Counted from the stretch's first letter, positions 45,737-55,169 are shown. The stretch is DNA of 64,000 bases from Sphingorhabdus sp. 109 (GCF_902506555.1 NZ_LR732707.1:706001-770000); one strand, 5' to 3'. The notes: generated from the sequence alone by a model not told the origin. Translations and numbers: made by a program.

Positions 45737-46613
45737 ATCGTTCGCCAGGGCGAGAGAAGCGGATGCTTTGCTCAATGCCATGTCGGTGGATATCGAGGAC
45801 TGGTTTCAGGTGGGAGCCTTCGAGACGGTCATTGATCGCGCCGACTGGGATCAGCTGGAGCACCGCGTAGAACGCAACAGCCATGCGGTGCTGGCGTTGT
45901 TCGACGAAGCCGGCATCAAGGCCACTTTTTTCATTCTTGGCTGGGTCGCAGAGCGCTATCCCGCGCTGATGCAGACGATTGCCGATGCCGGTCACGAAAT
46001 CGCCAGTCACGGCTATGATCATGCGCGTGTGTTCAACCTTTCACCGGACCAGTTCCGGGCCGATCTGGACCGCAGTCGCAAGATACTCGAGGACAGTTCG
46101 GGCCAGCAGGTCATCGGCTATCGTGCTCCCAGTTTCTCGATCGACCAGCGGACACCCTGGGCGCACGAGATACTGGCCGAAGAAGGCTATATCTATTCTT
46201 CCAGCGTCGCACCCATTTCCCACGATCATTATGGCTGGTCGGAATCGCCCCGCTTTGCCTGGAAGCCGGTCGATCAGTCCGATCTGATCGAATTGCCGGT
46301 GACCACGGTTGCGGTCGGCAGCCGTCGCTTCGCTGCTGGCGGAGGCGGGTTTTTCCGGCTCTTGCCTTATGCATTGTATGAGCGGTCGATCAGGAAGATG
46401 CAGCGCGATGACGGGCATGGAGCGATTTTCTACTTCCATCCGTGGGAAATCGATCCCGATCAGCCGCGCGTTGCCGACGCCCCGCTACGATCGAAATTCC
46501 GTCATTATACCAATCTGGGCTCGATGCGCGCCAAGCTGCTGCGGGCCGGACGGGATTTTAGCTGGGGCAGGATCGACGAGCTGGCGGCACTGGAAGCGGA
46601 GCGGATGGGATGA
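45711..46613 (+). CDS. XrtA system polysaccharide deacetylase
   Basis: The protein (300 residues) is a NodB-type deacetylase with the DUF3473-like C-terminus of the XrtA family. Motifs: MSVDIEDWF with the metal-site aspartates, GHEIASHGYDH with two metal histidines, and GYRAPSF; FYFHPWEIDPDQPR lies near the end. It would remove N-acetyl groups from the polymer or a lipid-linked intermediate. The start at 45711 is 5 bases after AAGGA, though 45690 and 45717 are possible; all overlap the end of the ATPase gene. Its stop overlaps the next start (ATGA). Confidence 0.92.
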   Translation: MSMRDVRPESFARAREADALLNAMSVDIEDWFQVGAFETVIDRADWDQLEHRVERNSHAVLALFDEAGIKATFFILGWVAERYPALMQTIADAGHEIASHGYDHARVFNLSPDQFRADLDRSRKILEDSSGQQVIGYRAPSFSIDQRTPWAHEILAEEGYIYSSSVAPISHDHYGWSESPRFAWKPVDQSDLIELPVTTVAVGSRRFAAGGGGFFRLLPYALYERSIRKMQRDDGHGAIFYFHPWEIDPDQPRVADAPLRSKFRHYTNLGSMRAKLLRAGRDFSWGRIDELAALEAERMG

Positions 46614-47683
46614 ACATGGCCTTCAAACCAGCATCCTTGTCAATCCGTATTTTGGAACGGGACGACGCCAATGAACTGGCCCGGATCGACGCCTTTGTGC
46701 ACGCGGCCCCGGAAGGCACGCCCTTTCACCGACCGGCGTGGTTGCAGGCGGTCAGCAAGTCTTGCGGTCATGAGTGGCGCTATCTGCTCGCCGAAGACAG
46801 CGGCGGGCAGCTGCGGGGTGTCTTGCCGCTCAATCTAATTCATTCGGCGCTGTTCGGCCGGGCCCTGACGTCGTCCGGTTTCGCGGTTGGCGGCGGTATT
46901 CTCGCGGACAATGATCAGGCAGTCCAGCTGCTCGCCGAGGAAGCGTGGCGGCTTGCCAGGCGCGGCAGTTTCCCCAGCGTCGAGCTGCGCGGCGGCCCCG
47001 TGCCGGACGGACCGTGGCAGTGCAAAGAAGATGTCTATGCCGGCTTTGTAACGGAACTGGCTGATGATGCGGAAAGCCAGTTGCTTGCCATCCCCCGGAA
47101 ACAGCGCGCCGAGATCCGCAAGGGGCTGAAGAACGACCTGACCGTGCGCATAGGGACAACGCGGCAGGACCGGGACGACCATTATGCCGTCTATGCCGAA
47201 AGCGTCCGCAATCTCGGTACACCGGTATTTCCGCAGGCGCTGTTCGATGCCGTACTCGACGCCTTCGGCACGGCTGCCGATATTCTGACAGTGCTCTGCG
47301 ACGGGGCTCCGGTGGCCAGTGTCCTTAGCCTTTATCATCGCGGAACAGTGATGCCCTACTGGGGCGGCGGGACATGGGATGCGCGGCGGGTCCGGGCCAA
47401 TGAGATCATGTATTATGAACTGATGAACCATGCCCGCGAACGGGGATGTACATCGTTCGACTTCGGTCGCTCAAAATATGGCACCGGCGCCTTTTCGTTC
47501 AAGAAGAACTGGGGGTTTGAACCGCGCCCGCTCTCTTATGCAACGCGCACCGCCGATGGTGTGGACGCTCGCGATGTCAACCCGATGAGTCCCAAATACC
47601 GGATGCAGGTCGCGCTGTGGCAGCAGTTGCCTCTGTGGTTTGCCAACCGGCTCGGGCCTCTTATCGCCAGGGGCCTGGGCTGA
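46610..47683 (+). CDS. XrtA/PEP-CTERM system-associated FemAB family protein
   Basis: The 357-residue acyltransferase-like protein contains PFHRPAWLQAV, IPRKQRAEIRKGLKN, YWGGGTWDARRVRANEIMYYELM and FDFGRSKYGTGAFSFKKNWGF, the pattern of the FemAB group found in exosortase A loci. It is related to the GNAT/FemAB protein encoded at 35598-36617 on the other strand but distinct from it. It probably adds an aminoacyl or acyl group to a sugar. Start and stop both overlap their neighbours (ATGA, TGATG), so the block is translated as a chain. Confidence 0.92.
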   Translation: MNMAFKPASLSIRILERDDANELARIDAFVHAAPEGTPFHRPAWLQAVSKSCGHEWRYLLAEDSGGQLRGVLPLNLIHSALFGRALTSSGFAVGGGILADNDQAVQLLAEEAWRLARRGSFPSVELRGGPVPDGPWQCKEDVYAGFVTELADDAESQLLAIPRKQRAEIRKGLKNDLTVRIGTTRQDRDDHYAVYAESVRNLGTPVFPQALFDAVLDAFGTAADILTVLCDGAPVASVLSLYHRGTVMPYWGGGTWDARRVRANEIMYYELMNHARERGCTSFDFGRSKYGTGAFSFKKNWGFEPRPLSYATRTADGVDARDVNPMSPKYRMQVALWQQLPLWFANRLGPLIARGLG

Positions 47684-48906
47684 TGGGCGAGATATTGTTT
47701 CTTACTCATCGGGTCCCGTGGCCGCCGAACCGCGGCGACAAGATCCGGTCACACCATTTCCTGCAGAAGTTGATGGATCGCGCGCCGGTTCATGTCGCCT
47801 GTTTTGCCGAAGACGAGGGGGAAAGGCAGGCCGGCTGGGAGCGCAATTCGGAACTGGCATCCAGCAAGATTGTCTTGCGAACCAAGCCGCAATGGCTTGG
47901 TGGGGTGGAGGCGATATTGTCCGGCAAGCCGGTTTCACTGACCTGTTTTGACAATGCCGAAATCCGCGCCTTCGTCGCGCGGGTGATCGGGACGCGCCCG
48001 ATTGACTGTATCTTCGTATTTTCCGGCCAGATGGCGCAATATATTCCGATCGATTTTGCCGGCCGGGTGGTGATGGACTTTGGCGATGTCGACAGCGCGA
48101 AATTTGAAAGCTACGCGGAAGACGGTACGGGCCCGATGGCCTGGATCCACCGTCGGGAAGGGCGATTGCTGAGCGTGTTCGAGAAAGAGATTGCCGGACG
48201 CGCTGACCATGCTCTGTTTGTCAGCGAAGCCGAGGCTCACCTCTTCCGTCAGCGTTCGGGTCTGGGCGATGACCGCGTGGGAGCGATGGGCAACGGGATC
48301 GATCTGGAATTTTACGATGCGTCGGACGCACATCCGGCTGATCTCGGCCATCGCGGCCCGATGATCCTTTTCACCGGCCAGATGGACTATCAGCCGAATG
48401 TGCAGGCGGTCCAGAGTTTCAGTAGGCAGGTCATGCCGGCCATTCTCTCTCGCTTTCCGGAGGCGCGCTTTGCCATTGCCGGGCGGGCGCCGGCCGACAA
48501 GGTCAGGCAACTTGACGGCAAGAACGGTACAATCGTGGTCGGTGCGGTCGATGATATCCGCAGCTGGATTGTTGCTGCTGATGTCGTGGTTGCGCCGCTC
48601 AGAATCGCGCGGGGTATCCAGAACAAGGTCCTCGAGGCGATGGCGATGGCGAAGCCTGTGGTGGCATCCGGCTGTGCGGCGGAGGGCATTGACGCGATCG
48701 ACGGCGAGCATTTTCTGATCGCACGGTCGGTGGATGAAGAAGCATCGCTGGTGTGCGGCTTGCTTCAGAATTCCGGCGAGGCCAGACAGCTGGGAGAGCG
48801 GGCGAAGCAGCTGATTCATGCGCGTTATTCATGGAAGAGGCAGCTTGCAGACCTGCCAGCCCTATGTGGCCTGCCCACTGCGGTGACGGCAGGGGTCGCC
48901 GCATGA
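47683..48906 (+). CDS. XrtA/PEP-CTERM system glycosyltransferase
   Basis: A GT4-like glycosyltransferase of 407 residues, in the TIGR03087-type group that accompanies exosortase A. It has the N-terminal LFLTHRVPWPPNRGDKIRSHHFL, GNGIDLEFYD, LFTGQMDYQPNVQAVQSF, and the nucleotide-sugar site VAPLRIARGIQNKVLEAMAM with the E-x7-E-like helix. The ATG at 47683 overlaps the previous stop by one base. It adds a sugar to the polysaccharide repeat; donor and acceptor are unknown. Confidence 0.93.
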   Translation: MGEILFLTHRVPWPPNRGDKIRSHHFLQKLMDRAPVHVACFAEDEGERQAGWERNSELASSKIVLRTKPQWLGGVEAILSGKPVSLTCFDNAEIRAFVARVIGTRPIDCIFVFSGQMAQYIPIDFAGRVVMDFGDVDSAKFESYAEDGTGPMAWIHRREGRLLSVFEKEIAGRADHALFVSEAEAHLFRQRSGLGDDRVGAMGNGIDLEFYDASDAHPADLGHRGPMILFTGQMDYQPNVQAVQSFSRQVMPAILSRFPEARFAIAGRAPADKVRQLDGKNGTIVVGAVDDIRSWIVAADVVVAPLRIARGIQNKVLEAMAMAKPVVASGCAAEGIDAIDGEHFLIARSVDEEASLVCGLLQNSGEARQLGERAKQLIHARYSWKRQLADLPALCGLPTAVTAGVAA

Positions 48907-50465
48907 CGACCGCATTGGCCGATCATTTCGAAAGCCGCAAAGCGCCCGTGGTGCCCGCTTCGCTCTGGTCCACGCATCTGAGATTTCTGGCCTTTGCCAG
49001 CCTGGCCATATTGGTCATCTTCTGGCGTGATGCCGTCGATATGGTCCGTACATGGTGGACCATATCGACCTATAATCATTGCCTGCTGATCGTGCCGATT
49101 CTCTATTGGCTGGTGCAGCAGCGGCGGGAGGAACTGGCAAAGCTGAGGCCGGAAATCTGGCTGCCGGGCCTGTTCCTGACCGGCATTGCAGCGTTCGGAT
49201 GGTTGATGGGAGAGGCGGCAGGCGTCGCTCTTGCCCGTCACCTCGGGTTATTGATGATGCTGCAGGGGGCTGTTGTTACACTGCTTGGCCCGACCGTGGC
49301 GCGCGGACTCATATTCCCGATGGCTTTCAGTTTTTTCCTTGTACCTTTCGGCGAAGAGTTCGTGCCCTTCCTGCAGATGGTCACCGCAAAGCTGTCGATG
49401 GCCATTCTCGGCTGGGCTGACATCCCGGCCTTTATCGACGGCATTTTCATATCGACACCGACCGGCTATTTCAGAGTGGCCGAGGCCTGCTCCGGCATCG
49501 AGTTCCTGATCGCGATGATCGCTTATGGCGCGCTGGTCAGCAACGTCTGTTTCCAGAGTTGGAGCCGCCGTATCCTGTTCATGATCGCCGCGTTCATCGT
49601 GCCGATCCTTGCCAATGGAGTCCGTGCTTTCGGCACCATCTATATTGCCCATCATACATCGCTCGACTTCGCGGTCGGCTTCGATCACATTTTTTACGGC
49701 TGGTTCTTTTTTGCTTTCGTGCTGATCCTGCTGATGGCGATCGGCTGGCCCTTCTATGATCGCAAGATCGACGACCCGATGATTGATGGTGATGCCTTGG
49801 CCAGCCATCAGAATGTCCCGGTACGCGCGCAAAAACCGATGAAACCGGTGCAGGCGATGGCGGCAATGGGGGTTGTCGTGCTGGTGCCAGTGCTCTGGAT
49901 ATCGGTACTGGAAGCGCAGGATTCGGTTGTGCCGGATAGCATTAGCTTGCCGAACGTGGCGGGTTGGGAGAGGGTCGATTATCAACCGCTCTACCCCTGG
50001 CAACCCCGCTTTGACGGCGCCAGTCACCAGCTGCTCGGACGCTACCGTAACGTCTCGACCGGCATGCACGTCGATCTCTCTGTAGCGGTTTATGATCGTC
50101 AGGAAGAAGGACGCGAGATTGTCGGCTATGGACAGGGCGCGCTTGTTCCGGAGACCGGATGGTCGCGCAACCGCGCCCTAGCTGCGCCCGTGGGCGCGTC
50201 TGCGGTCGAGCTGATCGCACCGGGACCGGTGGTGCGCGACGTTGTCAGCTTTTACCGCATTGGCGGCAAGCTCACCGGCAGTGGCTCGGTAGTGAAGATC
50301 GAGACGGTGAAGAGCAAGCTGTTCGGCGGCCCTCAGCAGGCCGTTGCGATACTGCTCTCTTCCGAAACGAAGCGCGAACAATCACCACTGGTTGCGATCA
50401 ACGCATTTCTCGATGATCTGGGGCCGGTCGACAAAGTGGCTGACGCGATGGCGGGGCTGCGCTAG
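48903..50465 (+). CDS. xrtA: Exosortase A fused to an EpsI (DUF3485) domain
   Basis: Exosortase A is the membrane protease/transpeptidase that recognises PEP-CTERM tails. The N-terminal part has about eight membrane segments with the catalytic Cys196 (RVAEACSGIEFL), Arg241 (ANGVRAFGTIY) and His262 (VGFDHIFYGW). From about residue 310 a membrane segment leads into a periplasmic EpsI-like domain (WERVDYQPLYPW, YRNVSTGMHVDLSVAVY). The whole is 520 residues. The start at 48903 overlaps the glycosyltransferase stop (ATGA). No protein with a recognisable PEP-CTERM tail is in the window. Confidence 0.96.
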   Translation: MTTALADHFESRKAPVVPASLWSTHLRFLAFASLAILVIFWRDAVDMVRTWWTISTYNHCLLIVPILYWLVQQRREELAKLRPEIWLPGLFLTGIAAFGWLMGEAAGVALARHLGLLMMLQGAVVTLLGPTVARGLIFPMAFSFFLVPFGEEFVPFLQMVTAKLSMAILGWADIPAFIDGIFISTPTGYFRVAEACSGIEFLIAMIAYGALVSNVCFQSWSRRILFMIAAFIVPILANGVRAFGTIYIAHHTSLDFAVGFDHIFYGWFFFAFVLILLMAIGWPFYDRKIDDPMIDGDALASHQNVPVRAQKPMKPVQAMAAMGVVVLVPVLWISVLEAQDSVVPDSISLPNVAGWERVDYQPLYPWQPRFDGASHQLLGRYRNVSTGMHVDLSVAVYDRQEEGREIVGYGQGALVPETGWSRNRALAAPVGASAVELIAPGPVVRDVVSFYRIGGKLTGSGSVVKIETVKSKLFGGPQQAVAILLSSETKREQSPLVAINAFLDDLGPVDKVADAMAGLR

Positions 50466-50474
50466 GGCGCATCT

Positions 50475-52370
50475 ATGTGCGGCATTGCAGGTATATTTCA
50501 TTTGGAGACGGCGAAACCGGTCGATCCCGATCGGCTGCGCAAGATGACCGACAGCATCGCACATCGCGGCCCGGACGGATTGGGTATCTGGACCGCACCG
50601 GGCGTCGGGCTTGGCCATCGCAGACTGTCGATCATCGATCTGGAAGGCGGCGCGCAGCCGATGCTGACGGCCGACGAAGCGCAGGTGCTCAGTTTCAACG
50701 GTGAGATATACAACTTCCGCGAGGTTCGGGCCGAGCTGGAGGGGCTGGGCCACCAGTTTGCGACCAGTAGTGACAGCGAGGTCATCCTCTATGCCTGGCG
50801 GCAATGGGGCGTCGAGTGCCTGAAGCGGCTGAACGGCATGTTTGTTTTCGCGCTCTACGACCAGCGCAGCCGCCAATTGTTTCTGGCCCGCGACCGGCTT
50901 GGCGTGAAGCCGTTGTTCTACGCGCGGGTTTCCGACGGCAGCATATTGTTCGGTTCGGAACTGAAAGCCTTGCTCGCCAATTCCTTGCTGCGCCGCGAGT
51001 CCAATTTGCGAGCGGTCGATGACTATCTCGCCTTTGGCTATGTCCCGGACCAGACTTCGCTTCTGAAGGGCGTGAAGAAGCTGCCTGCCGGGCATTATCT
51101 TTTGCTCGAGCAGAGCAGGCCGGAACCGGCACCGGTGCAATATTGGGATATGGATTTCAGCCAGCGACACAAGGCTTCGGCAAGTGCGCTGGAAGAGGAG
51201 CTGGTGAACCTGCTCAAACAGGCCGTAGGCTCGCGGATGGTTGCGGATGTGCCGCTGGGCGCCTTTCTGTCCGGCGGGGTTGACAGCAGCGCCGTGGTCG
51301 CGCTGATGGCGGAGCACAGCCGGCGGCCGGTCAAGACCTGTTCGATCGGTTTCGACCAGCAGTCGCTCGACGAGACCGGCTATGCCCGACAGGTCGCGGA
51401 ACGATTCCGGACCGATCATCGCAAACGCATTGTGGCGGCGGATGATTTCGGCCTGATCGATACGCTCGCCGACCATTTCGACGAACCCTTTGCCGATGCC
51501 TCTGCTTTGCCCACCTACCGGGTGTGCGAACTGGCGCGCGAGACCGTCACGGTGGCGCTGTCCGGAGATGGTGCCGACGAGGCAATGGCAGGCTATCGCC
51601 GCCATGTGTTTCACCATGCCGAAGAGCGGGTGAGGGGGCTATTGCCACAATCTTTTCGCGGACCGGCCTTTGGCTGGCTGGGATCGGTCTATCCCAAGGC
51701 CGACTGGGCCCCGCGTCCGTTTCGCGCCAAGTCGACTTTGCTCTCGCTGGCCCGGACCGGGCCGGAAGGCTATGCCGAGGCGGTTGGCGTGACCACGCCA
51801 TCTGGACGCCGGCGCATCTATTCCGACCGCATGCGCAGCGATCTTGGCGACTATCAGGCCGAGCAGCGGATGATCGACCTGATGGACAAGGCACCGGCGC
51901 AGAACGGACTCGACCAGGCGCAATATGCCGATATGAAAATGTGGCTGCCGGGCGATATATTGACCAAGGTCGACCGGACCAGCATGGCGGTCGGACTGGA
52001 AGCGCGCGAACCGTTACTCGACTACCGGCTGATGGAATTTGCCGCTAGGCTGCCGACCAATTTGCGGGTGCGCAAGGGGCAGGGCAAATATCTGCTGAAA
52101 AAATCGATGGAACATTATCTTCCGAACGATATTCTCTATCGGCCGAAAATGGGTTTCGTGACGCCGATCGCGCAATGGTTTCGCGGTCCGCTGGCCGAGA
52201 CGGCGCGGGACATAGCCAGTGGCGGCAATCTGGCGCGGACCGGCTGGTTTGACAGCAAGGCCATGCGCACGGTCGCCGATGACCATATTGCCGGACGCTC
52301 GGACAACAGCCGCTTGCTGTGGCAGCTGCTGATGCTCGACAGGTCGCTGTCGCGGTTGTTTGGTCTATAG
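50475..52370 (+). CDS. asnB: XrtA system amidotransferase (asparagine synthase-like)
   Basis: The 631-residue protein has an N-terminal class II glutamine amidotransferase domain (Cys2 in MCGIAGIF, SFNGEIYN, DSEVILYAW) and a C-terminal asparagine synthase-type PP-loop domain (LSGGVDSSAVVAL). The latter contains EPFADASALPTY and LPGDILTKVDRTSMAVGLEAREPLLD. In XrtA loci this enzyme (TIGR03108-type) is thought to amidate a component of the exopolysaccharide rather than make asparagine. The gene follows xrtA by 9 bases and ends the rightward operon, just before a REP-like palindrome. Confidence 0.93.
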   Translation: MCGIAGIFHLETAKPVDPDRLRKMTDSIAHRGPDGLGIWTAPGVGLGHRRLSIIDLEGGAQPMLTADEAQVLSFNGEIYNFREVRAELEGLGHQFATSSDSEVILYAWRQWGVECLKRLNGMFVFALYDQRSRQLFLARDRLGVKPLFYARVSDGSILFGSELKALLANSLLRRESNLRAVDDYLAFGYVPDQTSLLKGVKKLPAGHYLLLEQSRPEPAPVQYWDMDFSQRHKASASALEEELVNLLKQAVGSRMVADVPLGAFLSGGVDSSAVVALMAEHSRRPVKTCSIGFDQQSLDETGYARQVAERFRTDHRKRIVAADDFGLIDTLADHFDEPFADASALPTYRVCELARETVTVALSGDGADEAMAGYRRHVFHHAEERVRGLLPQSFRGPAFGWLGSVYPKADWAPRPFRAKSTLLSLARTGPEGYAEAVGVTTPSGRRRIYSDRMRSDLGDYQAEQRMIDLMDKAPAQNGLDQAQYADMKMWLPGDILTKVDRTSMAVGLEAREPLLDYRLMEFAARLPTNLRVRKGQGKYLLKKSMEHYLPNDILYRPKMGFVTPIAQWFRGPLAETARDIASGGNLARTGWFDSKAMRTVADDHIAGRSDNSRLLWQLLMLDRSLSRLFGL

Positions 52371-52463
52371 TATTCCTGCGTAGGCAGGAATCCATCTCTC
52401 GCCAGTGCGTCCGTTTGCTCCGGTCCGAGATGGGCCCCTGCCTGCGCTGGGGCACGGTCATTC
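52371..52463. repeat. REP-like pair of palindromes between asnB and truA
   Basis: An eight-base perfect palindrome (ATTCCTGC 52372-52379, GCAGGAAT 52384-52391) and a second imperfect one around 52433-52452 (GCCCCTGC with GCTGGGGC) occupy the gap between the convergent asnB and truA genes. This type of CCTGCG-rich repeat is common between sphingomonad genes. It may end transcription from both sides. Confidence 0.65.
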
Positions 52464-53201
52464 CGGATAGATGGCTTCGACAAAATAGAGACCATCGGGC
52501 GGGGCGTTGAAGCCGAGCGCATTGCGGTCTCTCGCTTTCAGCGCGTTTTTCAGATCCACCGTGGTCCATTTGCCCGTGCCGACCAGTTTCAGACAGCCGA
52601 CGATCGAGCGAACCTGATGATGCAGGAAAGAGCGGGCGGCGACCTCGACTTCAATTTCCTCGCCGAAGCGGCTGACCGATATGCTGTCGAGCGTCTTGAC
52701 CGGGCTTTGCGCCTGGCAATGGACCGAGCGGAATGTGGTGAAGTCGTGCTGGCCGGTCAGCGCCTGCGCCGCGTTGTGCATGGCGTCGCTGTCGAGCGCC
52801 GGGGCAACCTGCCAGCTCAGCCCGCGGTCGAAGGTCAGCGGCGCGCGGCGGTTGGTAATCTTGTAGAGATAGCGCCTGCCCTCGCAGGCGAAGCGGGCGT
52901 GCCATTCCTCGTCGACAATGTCGCAGGCCAGTACCGCCACCGGATGGGGGCGCAGGCCGGCATTGATGCCTTCGCTCAGCCGGAAGGGTGTCAGCTTTGT
53001 ATCCAGATCGAAATGCGCGCGCATCGCCAGCGCGTGGACGCCCGCGTCGGTTCTGCCCGCAGCAAAAACCCGGATGTCCTGACCGGTGATCTTGTGGATC
53101 GCCTGTTCGACCGCCTGCTGGACGCTGGGGCCGTGATCCTGATGCTGCCAGCCCATGAACGGGCGGCCGTCATATTCCAGTGTGATCGCGAAGCGGGTCA
53201 T
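52458..53201 (-). CDS. truA: tRNA pseudouridine(38-40) synthase TruA
   Basis: TruA converts uridines 38-40 in the tRNA anticodon arm to pseudouridine. The 247-residue protein starts ALTIEYDGRPF-like ([18 protein letters not shown]), has the catalytic aspartate in [13 protein letters not shown] and the ARRYLYKI-like RYLYKITNR, and ends with [11 protein letters not shown]. The start overlaps the fmt stop (ATGA at 53198-53201). The order fmt-truA is usual in alphaproteobacteria. Confidence 0.97.
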   Translation of the reverse strand: MTRFAITLEYDGRPFMGWQHQDHGPSVQQAVEQAIHKITGQDIRVFAAGRTDAGVHALAMRAHFDLDTKLTPFRLSEGINAGLRPHPVAVLACDIVDEEWHARFACEGRRYLYKITNRRAPLTFDRGLSWQVAPALDSDAMHNAAQALTGQHDFTTFRSVHCQAQSPVKTLDSISVSRFGEEIEVEVAARSFLHHQVRSIVGCLKLVGTGKWTTVDLKNALKARDRNALGFNAPPDGLYFVEAIYPE

Positions 53202-54124
53202 TGCAATTTGGTCCCCTTCGGGATTTTTGTACCGTTGAGAAAGGCCTTGAGGTCCATCGCCGGTTTGCCCGCTTTCTGGATGACTTCCGGCTGGATCGAT
53301 CCGGTACCGCAGCCGATGAGCAATTGATCGTCCAGAGTTTCGCCTGGCGTACCTGCGGCATCGCGGACTTGCGCCGCGAGAATCTTGTAGCGATTTGCCT
53401 CATATTCAAAAAAGGCGCCGGGAACAGGCGTGAAGGCCCTGATCTGGCGTTCGACCTGTGCGGCAGACTGTGCCAAGTCCAGACGCGCTTCCGGTTTCTC
53501 GATCTTCCTCGCATAGGTAGCCAGATCATCATCTTGCACTTCGGCAGGATAATCAGCCGGCGACGCCAGATATTGCACCATCAGCTCCGCGCCGGTTCTC
53601 GCCAGTTCCCCGGTCAGTTCACCGGCCGTCTTGCCATCGACCGGGGTGATCGATTTCAGCAGCATCGGTCCGGTGTCCAGACCCGCTTCCATCTGCATGA
53701 TGGTGATTCCGGTTTTTTCATCGCCCGCCAGAATGGCACGCTGCACCGGCGCTGCGCCGCGCCAGCGGGGAAGCAGCGAGCCGTGGATATTGAGGCAGCC
53801 CATTTTCGGCGCGTCCAGTATCGCCTGCGGCAGGATGAGGCCGTAAGCAGCAACAACAGCGACATCCAGATCAAGCGCGGCAAAGGCGGCCTGTTCTTCT
53901 TCGCTTTTCAGCGACACCGGCGTCCGCACTTCGATCCCCAGATCTTCCGCCAGACGCTGGACGGGGGAGGGGGACAGCTTCTTGCCGCGTCCGGCGCGGC
54001 GCGGAGTCTGCGAGTAGACGGCGGCAATCTCGTGCCCCGCTTCGTGCAATGCCTGCAGCGCCGGTACGGCAAAATCGGGGGTCCCCATGAAGGCGATGCG
54101 CAGGGATTTATTGCCGGACGTCAT
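53198..54124 (-). CDS. fmt: Methionyl-tRNA formyltransferase
   Basis: Fmt formylates initiator methionyl-tRNA using 10-formyltetrahydrofolate. The 308-residue protein has the family sequences: [34 protein letters not shown] with the catalytic His and the SLLP motif, and [17 protein letters not shown] with the catalytic aspartate. It heads a leftward operon with truA and is divergent from recR. The usual partner def is present but 4 kb away, at 58120, on the other strand. Confidence 0.97.
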   Translation of the reverse strand: MTSGNKSLRIAFMGTPDFAVPALQALHEAGHEIAAVYSQTPRRAGRGKKLSPSPVQRLAEDLGIEVRTPVSLKSEEEQAAFAALDLDVAVVAAYGLILPQAILDAPKMGCLNIHGSLLPRWRGAAPVQRAILAGDEKTGITIMQMEAGLDTGPMLLKSITPVDGKTAGELTGELARTGAELMVQYLASPADYPAEVQDDDLATYARKIEKPEARLDLAQSAAQVERQIRAFTPVPGAFFEYEANRYKILAAQVRDAAGTPGETLDDQLLIGCGTGSIQPEVIQKAGKPAMDLKAFLNGTKIPKGTKLQ

Positions 54125-54245
54125 AAACTATCTTCCAAATAAGTGATCCGCTTCCGGCTCGACCACGACGAGATCGGCTCGCGGTGTTGCAGGGCAGGCA
54201 TTTTCTGCTTGGCAGTTTTGTGCGGCTGCTCCTAATGACTATGCC

Positions 54246-54848
54246 ATGGCATCGCAAGAGATCGAAAATCTGGTTCAGGCCCTCGCCAAGCTTCCCGGTC
54301 TGGGCCCGCGCTCGGCGCGCCGCGCGGTTCTGTATCTGCTGAAACGTCCGGAAACGGCGATGAAGCCGATTCTGGCGGCGATGGAACGGGTTGATCAGCA
54401 ACTGGTGACCTGCACGATTTGCGGTAATGTCGACACTCTGGATCCCTGCCAGATTTGCAGCGATCCGCGACGCGACGACAAATCCATCTGCGTGGTCGAG
54501 GAGGTTTCCGACCTATGGGCGCTGGACAGATCGCGGCTTTTCCCCGGAAAATTCCATGTGCTCGGCGGGAAATTGTCGGCGCTTGACGGTGTGCGGCCGG
54601 AAGACATCGGGATCGATACCCTGATCCGTCGGGTCGAGGCCGGGGGTGTGGATGAGGTGGTGCTGGCGATGAACGCCACGCTCGAGGGGCAGACCACCGC
54701 CCATTATATTGCCGAGCGGTTGGAAAATTATCCGATCCGGCTCAGTCAGTTGTCGCACGGCATACCGGTGGGTGGCGAACTGGATTATCTCGACGAAGGC
54801 ACTTTGGCGCAAGCGTTGCGGTCTCGAAGGCCGGTGCATAGCGACTAG
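54246..54848 (+). CDS. recR: Recombination protein RecR
   Basis: RecR works with RecF and RecO to load RecA at gaps. The 200-residue protein has the helix-hairpin-helix [20 protein letters not shown], a four-cysteine zinc finger ([16 protein letters not shown]), and the Toprim domain with [12 protein letters not shown] and [16 protein letters not shown]. Length and order of domains are normal. It stands alone here rather than with dnaX or ybaB. Confidence 0.97.
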   Translation: MASQEIENLVQALAKLPGLGPRSARRAVLYLLKRPETAMKPILAAMERVDQQLVTCTICGNVDTLDPCQICSDPRRDDKSICVVEEVSDLWALDRSRLFPGKFHVLGGKLSALDGVRPEDIGIDTLIRRVEAGGVDEVVLAMNATLEGQTTAHYIAERLENYPIRLSQLSHGIPVGGELDYLDEGTLAQALRSRRPVHSD

Positions 54849-54923
54849 ATTACTTTCAATCCGTTTGCAGCAGGCCGGGGGAAAGCCTGTTCCCCCGCCG
54901 AAACTCCCGGTTGCGATTATCGG

Positions 54924-55058
54924 GTGAGCGAGAATAAACGGCTTTTGGATCAAGCCTCTATGGAGCGTATTTTGCGCCAGTCCGGCTTTGCAACCGTAGA
55001 AACCGGCTATTCGCGCCACGGTCTCATTCTTTCGCAAGACGCGTCAAATCGACAATAA
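54924..55058 (+). CDS. Doubtful small open reading frame
   Basis: A GTG-started frame of 44 codons (starting VSENKRLLDQASMERIL, then VETGYSRHGLIL) that ends in TAA. Third-position GC is only about half, lower than in neighbouring genes, and no ribosome binding site precedes it. It could be a remnant of a longer gene, a small protein, or chance. I do not recognise a family. Confidence 0.22.
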   Translation: MSENKRLLDQASMERILRQSGFATVETGYSRHGLILSQDASNRQ

Positions 55059-55097
55059 AGCAACAGTTGCTGGAAAATTGACGCAACGCCCGCCGAT

Positions 55098-55139
55098 TTG
55101 GCTATCAAATGTAAAATCGATGGCTATCATAAGCGATAG
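55098..55139 (+). promoter_or_regulatory. Possible regulator binding site upstream of the TonB receptor gene
   Basis: GGCTATCA occurs at 55100-55107 and 55122-55129, in extended copies CGATTTGGCTATCA and CGATGGCTATCA, 22 bases apart (two helical turns). The second copy also forms an inverted repeat, CTATC with GATAG at 55135-55139. The site is 31-70 bases before the ATG at 55170. No regulator gene is adjacent, so the factor is unknown. Confidence 0.4.
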
Positions 55140-55169
55140 TATAAAAAGAAGTTTTCAGGAGAGCATGTC

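Larger units (their letters stand above)
54849..55169. other. Intergenic region recR to TonB receptor gene
   Basis: This 321-base stretch holds one doubtful small reading frame (54924-55058, see separate entry) and, in its last 75 bases, an AT-rich regulatory-looking segment with two copies of GGCTATCA. No tRNA, riboswitch or intrinsic terminator was recognised. Confidence 0.6.
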
